From Clostridia bacterium (GTDB taxonomy: Bacteria; Bacillota; Clostridia; TANB77; CAG-508): a stretch of DNA of 42,709 bases. Shown one piece after another: positions 32,005-40,500 of the stretch (within the stretch, counting starts at the first letter, position 1; each line of letters starts with the position of its first letter). A program made the position numbers and the translations under genes. Location: positions 1 through 42,709 of the forward strand of contig JAAWKZ010000008.1 of NCBI GenBank assembly GCA_022797635.1, given 5' to 3'. The notes under the pieces are model-generated. The model ran no database searches and was not told the DNA's origin. It was given only the letters and a program-made list of their open reading frames with translations.

Positions 32005-32490
32005 TTAATGACTAAAAATATATTGAATTCCACCATAAGTAGCAGCAGTAACACCCAATACGATAACACCAGCTGTCAATACACCAGCAACAATTGGTGG
32101 AATTGCTTTTTTAGGTGGTAAGTTTAAGAAATTAGCAATTAAAGAACCTACCCAAGCACCAGTACCAGGAATCGGAATGGCAACAAATAAAAATAAAGCT
32201 AAAGCAGTATAAGTCTGTAATCTAGTATTCTCCTCAATTTTTCTAGTAGCCTTATTCGTAGCCCAATCAATAATAACTTTAAACGGTTTCCATCTACCAA
32301 AAAAATCAAATAAAGGACGAATAAACTTTACAATAAAATAGATAGGAATGATATTTCCCAAAAAGCTACAGATAAAAGCCTCAAAATAAGAAAGTCCCAT
32401 TCCAACACCAATTGGAATAGCACCTCTAAGCTCTATAATAGGTACCATACCAATGATAAACGTGATTAGATATTTTAAAACAATTGGCAT
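32005..32490 (-). CDS. Small multi-drug export family membrane protein (COG2426)
   Basis: The 161-residue integral membrane protein has the conserved blocks of the Sm_multidrug_ex family: GMVPIIELRGAIPIG near residues 14-28, FICSFLGNIIPI, and AIPIPGTGAWVGSLIANFL around 105-123, followed by AIPPIVAGVLTAG. Four or five membrane helices with an amphipathic basic segment in the middle (WATNKATRKIEEN) are visible. The family name comes from weak evidence and the real substrate is unknown; the paired ELRGAIP and P-P-TG motifs resemble DedA/SNARE-associated half-transporters. AAAGGAGG precedes the ATG on the minus strand. Confidence 0.88.
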   Translation of the reverse strand: MPIVLKYLITFIIGMVPIIELRGAIPIGVGMGLSYFEAFICSFLGNIIPIYFIVKFIRPLFDFFGRWKPFKVIIDWATNKATRKIEENTRLQTYTALALFLFVAIPIPGTGAWVGSLIANFLNLPPKKAIPPIVAGVLTAGVIVLGVTAATYGGIQYIFSH

Positions 32491-32676
32491 TTTTAAGCCT
32501 CCTTTTCATTTTTCATAAGACCTATTTTATAATACCAAACCTACTTTGTCTAGTAATAAGTAAAAAGTTCACAAAAAACCTAGGGAATACAACAAAAGGA
32601 AACAATATTACGAGGCACTTGTAATAATTGTCATAAGAAAGTCATACAAACTTAACAATTTCAAAAAAATGGATAT

Positions 32677-32710
32677 AAGCCTAGAAAATCCGTAAGAAAA
32701 AGTAAGCCTA
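32677..32710. promoter_or_regulatory. Second AAGCCTA...TCCGTAAG...AAGCCTA motif
   Basis: AAGCCTA at 32677-32683, TCCGTAAG at 32689-32696 and AAGCCTA at 32704-32710, ending 28 bases before the -35 box of the next promoter. Same order and orientation as at 15458-15498. The remainder of 32491-32676 is AT-rich with one weak stem (about 32604-32630) and no gene that I can see. Confidence 0.4.
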
Positions 32711-32738
32711 TTTATTAGAAAAAAGAAGAAAAGTGCGA

Positions 32739-32766
32739 TTGACACGTTTCTTTTTTTATTTATAAT
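32739..32766 (+). promoter_or_regulatory. Promoter of the cohesin/dockerin surface-protein operon
   Basis: TTGACA (32739-32744), 16-bp spacer, TATAAT (32761-32766), 51 bases before the TTG start. Confidence 0.8.
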
Positions 32767-32817
32767 ATGATACTAATCGTAAAACAAAACGAAAATTGAA
32801 AAAGAAAGGAGCCAAAA

Positions 32818-33057
32818 TTGGAAAGCAATCAAGTCAAAAAAAGAAAAAGAAGAATTGTGATTGCAGTTCTCATTTGCGTTTTTCTTTTATTAGGAAATGT
32901 TGCAACCATTTTAGCGGCAAATGATGAAAACTTGTTGGTGCCAACAGATGACCAATACTTAGAACTAAAAGCAGTTCAAGTAAAAGATGTCACAGGGCAA
33001 AACAAACAAGTCATTATGCAGCTATGGGGCCATAACCTAGAATTTAGACGGATTTGA
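32818..33057 (+). CDS. Dockerin-type surface protein, N-terminal fragment (frameshifted)
   Basis: The gene starts with TTG 32818, six bases after AAAGGAG. It encodes a basic N-terminus (KKRKRR), a signal or anchor helix (about 14-36, ending TILAAND) and the first strands of a cohesin-like domain (LELKAVQVKDVTGQNKQ, VIMQLWGHNL). It then runs into a stop at 33055. In the +1 frame the next residues are L-D-G-F-D-V-R-F-S-Y-Q-N-T-K-L, exactly the expected cohesin continuation, so one extra T in the AATTTAG stretch (33041-33047) breaks the gene. The whole protein would have about 565 residues. Confidence 0.8.
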   Translation: MESNQVKKRKRRIVIAVLICVFLLLGNVATILAANDENLLVPTDDQYLELKAVQVKDVTGQNKQVIMQLWGHNLEFRRI

Positions 33058-34516
33058 TGTTAGGTTTTCCTACCAAAATACTAAATTACAACCATCTAAT
33101 ATCACAACAAATCTAGTAACAGACGATATAACACAGTATTTTCAATTTGAACCTCAATTTGATAAAGGCTCCTTAGATATATTCGATCTAGATTATGATG
33201 ACGATTTGATCAGTGAAGAAGGAATTACAAAAGAAGAAGGTGCAACAGTTATTAGAATGATAGGGTCAGTAAATGCACCAATTGCAGGAGCAACAGATCA
33301 CTTTATCCTAAAAGATGATGGAAAATATTCCTTTCATACAAATGGTGACGTTCTACTTGGAACTATGAGTTTTCAAATGACAGTAGAGGAATTCGATATT
33401 TCATGGTTCAAATTAGTACCTTCAGCAGAATACAACCCAACAAGCGGAATAAAGATTAGTGTAACAACAACCAAACGATATGAAGCACAATCCACTTTTC
33501 GATTTACAGATGACATAGCTTCCAAAGAAGCTAGTTTAAGTAATTTAGTAGTAAGCCATGGAAAACCAGATTTGGACAATCCAGACAATTCTACCTATCA
33601 AGAATATCCATTAACACCAACTTTTGACAAAGACACATTGCAATATGAAATCAAATTATTAGAATACATAGATGATATGGATATTACAGCAACTACACTA
33701 GATGGAAAAGCAACTCTAAAAATCAAAGTTCCTAAAAGGCATGAAAATGGAAATCTAGTTTATCAAGCAGATGGAACAACCATAGAATATGAAGAAAAAG
33801 AAATGCTAGATAAAACACCATTTAATAGTGTACTAAATAAATTAGGAGAACCAGATACTGTTCTAACTATTGTTTCAACAGCAGAAGATGGAAAAACAGT
33901 AAAAGAATATCAACTAATTATCAAACGACCTTATGCAACCATTAGAGGAAAGGCAATTTTAGCAGACTTTGATGATGAAGGAAAAGTACAAGATGTTTTA
34001 GATGTTTATGGAGTAGAGTTAAATAATAGGGTAGACATTAATTTATATAAACCAAACTTAGCAGAATGGGAATCTATACCAGACATTTATCAAATCATTT
34101 ATCCTGACCCATTTACGTATGAAAAGTTAGAGAACATATCAAAAGAAGCTTCCATAAGTAGTAAAAATGATGGAACCTTTGAAGTATACATCATACCAGG
34201 ACAATATGATGTCCAAATAACAAGATTAGGATATTTAGATTACATCTATTCAGATGTAGAATTAAAAGAAGGTGATGTTATAGAAATGGGAGAAATAAGA
34301 TTGGCAGCAGGAGATATCAATAGAGATGGTACTATTTCGCAAGAAGACATTAACCAAGTAAAACAAGTTATGGATATGTTAAATGATAATGCCGACTTTC
34401 TAGAAAATTATAACCCATCACAAATAGGTATTGTTTCACAAGAGGATTTAAACTATGCAAAACAAAATCAAGATAGAGATTTACAAATTGTATATTTTAA
34501 TCCCAATCATTCTTAA
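33044..34516 (+). CDS. Dockerin-type surface protein, main part: cohesin-like, cadherin-like, carboxypeptidase-regulatory-like and dockerin domains
   Basis: This is the continuation of the previous fragment; the frame is open from 33041. The cohesin-like domain (DGFDVRFSYQNTKLQPS, then FKLVPSAEYNPTSGIKISV) comes first. Next is a cadherin-like beta-sandwich (about 33530-33930: LSNLVVSHGK, TPTFDKDTLQYEIKL). A carboxypeptidase-regulatory-like fold follows (about 33930-34310: ATIRGKAILADFDDEGK, GTFEVYIIPGQYDVQITRLG). The C-terminal dockerin has a good first calcium loop, GDINRDGTISQEDINQVK, and a degenerate second one (IGIVSQEDLNYAKQNQ). Dockerins bind cohesins non-covalently, and a cohesin-like domain also begins the next protein. 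If translated alone, the first possible start is TTG 33206, without a signal peptide. The gene is 34 bases upstream of the giant Ig-like gene. Confidence 0.82.
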   Translation, partial: LDGFDVRFSYQNTKLQPSNITTNLVTDDITQYFQFEPQFDKGSLDIFDLDYDDDLISEEGITKEEGATVIRMIGSVNAPIAGATDHFILKDDGKYSFHTNGDVLLGTMSFQMTVEEFDISWFKLVPSAEYNPTSGIKISVTTTKRYEAQSTFRFTDDIASKEASLSNLVVSHGKPDLDNPDNSTYQEYPLTPTFDKDTLQYEIKLLEYIDDMDITATTLDGKATLKIKVPKRHENGNLVYQADGTTIEYEEKEMLDKTPFNSVLNKLGEPDTVLTIVSTAEDGKTVKEYQLIIKRPYATIRGKAILADFDDEGKVQDVLDVYGVELNNRVDINLYKPNLAEWESIPDIYQIIYPDPFTYEKLENISKEASISSKNDGTFEVYIIPGQYDVQITRLGYLDYIYSDVELKEGDVIEMGEIRLAAGDINRDGTISQEDINQVKQVMDMLNDNADFLENYNPSQIGIVSQEDLNYAKQNQDRDLQIVYFNPNHS

Positions 34517-34550
34517 AAAATAAAAAAGAAAAATATAAAGGAGGAGAAAA

Positions 34551-37500
34551 ATGAAAGGAAAGCACGCTAAATCGTTAGCAGTGCCAAAGCGAATGCAAAC
34601 TAGAGATTTAGACGAAGAACAACAATATAGTCAAATCTTAAGTAAAGCTGATGAATTGTTTCGAGAAAAAATATTGCAAGACGTAGAAATTCAAGAACTA
34701 ATAAGAAAAGCACAGCAATATGAAGAAGTACAGCCAATCAGTAGAAAATCGTTCTTTGGCAAGCTAATAGAAAAAGCAAAACAAGTGACCAAAAAACAAG
34801 TGACAGCTTTTAGTACTTTAATGATTATGCTAATGCAGATGTTTTCACCTTATACTGTATTATTAAGTACAGTAAAGGCAGCAGTAGATCCAAAGACAGA
34901 TACACTGTTAGCAGTCACAGCATCAGAAGTAAAAACATCTAGTAGTGGAAACAGAATCATTGAAGTTACCTATGCGATAACAGGAGAAAACATTGTATCC
35001 ACAGACTTATCCATAGGATATGACAGTACAAAGATTAAGCCAGCAAGAAGAGGAACAGGTGCAGCCTGTACAGTTACAAAATTAGCAGCAAATAACCCTA
35101 GCACTAGCTGTGCTGAGTTTGGAGATGCACTAAGTTTCTTAGACTTAGATAATGGAGCATTAAATACAACCAATAGCAATATTAGAATTTCCATGTCATG
35201 TCCAGCAGGAGGCGATCCAGTATTAAATGTAGGAGACCAAGGGTATTCACAAGATGATTTAGGAGAAGAAGCATATGGATATAACTATTATCTACCAGCA
35301 GTAAAATTATATTTCCTTTTGGTAGATGACAGTATTACAGAATTAACACATGATATGCTATATTTCTCAAAAGTATCAGACACATGGCCAACAGGATATA
35401 AGTACATCTATAATAATGGAAGCGGTGACAGAACTTGTATAGACCCAACTACAACAGTTTCATATAATGGATTTGCAGAAGCAAAAAAAGCAGTAACTAA
35501 CATAGAGGTAACGCAAAATCCAACAGATGTAACATACAAAAATGGAGACACATTAGATTTTGCAGGTGGAACTATTACAATTCACTATGATGATGGTTCT
35601 AAAGATGAGAATGTAAGTATTGCAGATGGAATACAAGATGGAAGTATTACAGTAGATACACAATATGCATCTAATACCACTAAAAAAGCAGTTATTACTT
35701 ATTCTGGTAAAACAGCAGAAATCCCATACTATGTTTTATCAGGTGCAATGTTAAGAACAATCATTACAAAAACGACTTATGACCATGGAGATAATTTAGA
35801 CTTTACAGGAGGAGAAATCGATACCATCTATACTAATAGTAGTGGAGCACAAATCAGAGAAGAAATCTCTATTCCAAAAGGATTAGGCAATCAAACAATT
35901 GAAACAAACACTACAACAGCAGATGTAAACAAAAATCCAGTAAAATTGACTTATGAAGGATATACTATAGACTTACCAATTACAGTTAATGATCCACTAG
36001 ACCATATTACAGTAAACCCACCAACCAAAATAACTTATGAACATGGAGATAATATTAGTTTTGCAGGTGGTTCTATTACAACATATACGAAAAGTGGAGC
36101 AACAGCCATAATTCCAGCAACAGACGCAGGAATTACGATAGAGCCAACTACAGCAGATATTAATACAGTTATCAATTCATGGACAACACCAAGTGGATTA
36201 ACTGCAGGAACAGAAGAAATTACAGTAAAATATCAAGGAAAATCAGCAAAATATAATATAACTGTAAACGATACTATTGATAGCATTAATGTAACAAAGC
36301 AACCAACAGCCAAAAACAAATATGGAGAAACCAATCCAGATTTTACAGGTTTAGAGGTAACTGTTACTACAGCAGGTGGAGGAAGTTTTACAGTAAATCA
36401 AAACTCGGTAAGTATTGACAAAAGTGGATATAATCCTAATACCCTAACAGAGCAACAATTTACAGTAACTTATGGAGGAAAAACATCTACAACAAAAGCA
36501 AAACTTACTCTGCAAGACTATATTACAGACATCATACCAACATTTACAACAACTACTTTTGAATATGATACACCAGTTGCCACTATTATCAATGGAGCAA
36601 CTTATGTAAAGAAATACAAAAGTGGTGCAACAGGAACAGCAGAGCCAATTACAGCAGGAATGATTAGCGGATATACACAAAGACCAGCTCCAACCCTGTT
36701 TAATAGTTCACATGAAGCTAGTCAGACAATTAACATAAAGCTAACAAATGGTACTAATTCCTTTGATGAAGTTCCAATTACAAAAACACAAGCAATTACG
36801 ATAAAGGACAAAATTACAGGAATTGCCATAGAGAATTACCCAAGTACAATGGGATTTGATTATGGAGACGCATTTGTAGCAACTAATGGAAAAATTAAAA
36901 CTGTATATGCTAGTGGAGCAAAAGGTGATAGCATATATATGTCTGATCCAAATGTTAAATTAACACAGACAGATGGAACAACACCAGTTACTACACAAGT
37001 AGCTAAATCAAAATTTAGTAATGGACAAGCAACAGAAACAGTAAAAGTAACTTACACAAAAGATGGAAAAAGTTATACTACTACTTATGACATTACTATT
37101 TCTGATAAGGTAACAGGAATTGCCATTACAACAGATCCAACAAAAACATTTGAACATGGAGCGGCCTTTACAACAGGAAACGGAAAATTGACAGTAAGTT
37201 ATGCAGTAGCAGATCCACAGGTAATCTCAATGTCAAATGCAGATGTAACAATTAAGCAAACAAATGGCACAGCCATTAATATGAGCCCAACTACTTATGA
37301 CGCAAATCACAAATATACAGAACATTTAAAAGTAGAATATATGGGAGAAACAGCAACTTATGATATTACTATTACAAATGTCATCACAGGAATTACTTTA
37401 AAACCAAGTCCAAAAACAAGTTATACATACAAAGAGCCAATAACCAATGCAGGAGGAAGTATAGAAATTACAAGAAAGAATGGAACAACTAGTACACTTC

Positions 37501-40500
37501 CAATTACAGATAGTATGATAACAGGACTTAACACAGATACAGTAGGAACAAGACAAGCTACTGTAACATATACCGAAAATGGTGTAACAAAAACAGCTAA
37601 GTATAGCTATACAGTAGAAAATTCAGTTACAGGAGTAACCATAACAGCTCCAAGTAAAACAACATATAAACATGGAGAAAGTTTAGTAGCAGGAAAAGTT
37701 ACATTAACTTATGCAGATGGAACAACAAGCCAAGGAAATTGGTCAGATGTAACAATTACAGATGGTGGAACAGCTATTACAGCGCTTCCAACCCCAACAG
37801 AAGCAGAGTATAAAGCAAGTAGTACACCACATAAGATAAGTAAAACCTTAAAACTAAATTACACCAAAGATGGTGTGACAGCAACAGAAGTAAGTTATCC
37901 AATTGAAATTATCAATGATGTAAAATCAATTGCGATGTATCAAGTACCAAAACAAACTTATAGTGTTAATGATCCAATTGATGTTACAGGTGGAGAAATC
38001 ATGGTAACAAGAGCAGTTGGAACAGAAGCAATAGCTATTACAAAAGAAATGACAAGTGGATTTGATAGTAGTAAAGAATATTTAAACAATTCTTTAACCA
38101 TTACTGTAACATATACAGAAAACAATGTAACTCCTGCCCCAACAACGAGTTACAAAGCAACTGTAACAGATACAGTAGCAAGTATCAAAATCACAAAATT
38201 ACCAAAACAAGACTACAAATACAATGAACCACTAGATGCGACAGCAGGAAAATTAGAAATTACAAGATCAAGTGGACAAAAAGTGTCAGTAGATATGACA
38301 AATGCCATGGTAAGTGGCTACAGACCACAAGACTTAGAAGAACAGACTTTAACTGTTACTTATGGAGGACAAACAACAACTTATACAGTTACAGTCAAAG
38401 ATTATGTAACAGGAATTACAGTAAGTCCAACAGAAGTAGATGGAACTTATAACCAAGAATTAGTAGATTTAATTACCAATAAAAACATTATGTACACAGT
38501 TAACTATGCAAAAGCAGGAGCTTTGCAACCAGTAGCACCTACTGAAAACATGGTAACAGGATACAACAAAACAGACTTAAATGCTAGAAACATTACAATT
38601 ACTTATACAGACAATGACAGCCAAAGTGCTACAAATGGTGATACATTCACAGCAACTATAAAAGTAACCACTCCAAATGTGGTAACAGGAGCAACAATTG
38701 TGGCTCCAACAGATGGAACCTATCAGCATGGGGAACCATTAAAAACAGGAACAGTTACACTAACTTATGCAGATGGAACAACAAGCCAAGGAAATTGGTC
38801 AGATGTAACAATTACAGATGGTGGAACAGCTATTACAACGCTTCCAACCCCAACAGAGGCGGAGTACAAAGCAAGTAGTACACCACATAAGATAAGTAAA
38901 ACCTTAAAACTAAATTACACCAAAGACGGTGTGACAGCAACAGAAGTAGAATATCCAATTGAAATTATCAATGATGTAAAATCAATTGCGATGTATCAAG
39001 TACCAAAACAAAATTATAGTGTCAATGATCCAATTGATGTTACAGGTGGAGAAATCATGGTAACAAGAGCAGTTGGTTCAGAGGCAATAGCAATTACAAA
39101 AGAAATGACAAGTGGATTTGACAGTAGTCAAGAATATCCAGACAATTCATTAACCATTACTGTAACATATACAGAAAACGGTGTAACTCCTGCCCCAACA
39201 ACGAGTTATACTGCAACTGTAACAGATACAGTATCTAGTATTACAATGGGTAATACACCAAAAACAAACTATAAGTACAATGAGCCACTAGATACAACAG
39301 GAGGAACTTTAACCATTACAAGAGCTAGTGGAGAAACCAAAACAGTGGATATTACAAATGCAATGATAACATCTACATTTGATCCACAAACCTTAGGAGA
39401 ACAAACTTTAACTGTTACTTATGGAGGAAAAACAACAACTTATACAGTTACAGTCAAAGACTATGTAACAGGAATTACAGTAACACCAACAGAAGTAGAC
39501 GGAACTTACAATCAAGAATTAGCAGATTTAATTACTAATAAAAATATTATGTACACAGTTAACTATGCAAAAGCAGGAGCTTTGAACCCAGAAGCACCTA
39601 CTGAAAGTATGGTAACAGGATACAACAAAACAGATTTAGGTGATAGGGATATCACAATTACTTATACAGATAATGATAGCCAAAGTGCTACAAATGGAGA
39701 AACTTTCTCAGCAACTGTAACAGTAAAAACGCCAAATGGAATTACAGGAGCAGTTATTACTGCACCTACTAATACAACATATAAAGACAGCGAAAGTTTA
39801 GCAGAAGGAACTATTACTTTCACTTATGCAAATGGAGATACAACATTAGGAAATTGGTCAGATGTAACCATCACCAATAGCGATGGAACCCCATACACTA
39901 TGACCGCAACAGAAGATGAATACAAAGCAAATAACCATAAGATAAGCAAAGTATTAAAATTAAACTATAACAAAGATGGTGTGGCAGCAACAGAAGTAGA
40001 ATATCCAATTGAAATTATCAATGATATTAAATCTATTGCAATAAGCACAGTACCAAAACAAGATTACAACATTGGAGATACATTAGATGTTACAAATGGA
40101 GAAATCCTAGTAACAAGAGCAGTAGGAACAGAGAACATTGCTATAGTAGATACTATGGTAGATGGATTTGATACTACAGTAGAACATAAAGATTTAAGTT
40201 TAAAAGTAGAATACACAGAAAATGGAATTACAAAAGAAACAAATTACACCATTCAAGTAAAAGATGATGTAAGCAGTGTAACCTTAAAAACAACTCCAAA
40301 AACCGATTATCTATATGGTGAACCATTAGATATTAGTGGAGGAGAATTAGAAATCACAAGACCAAGTGGAAATGTAACAATTCCAGTAACTATGGATATG
40401 ATAACTTCTACATTTGATCCACAAAATATAGCAGAACAAACAGTAACTATTGAATATGGTGGATTTACAGTAGAATATCAGGTAAATGTAAAAGACTATA

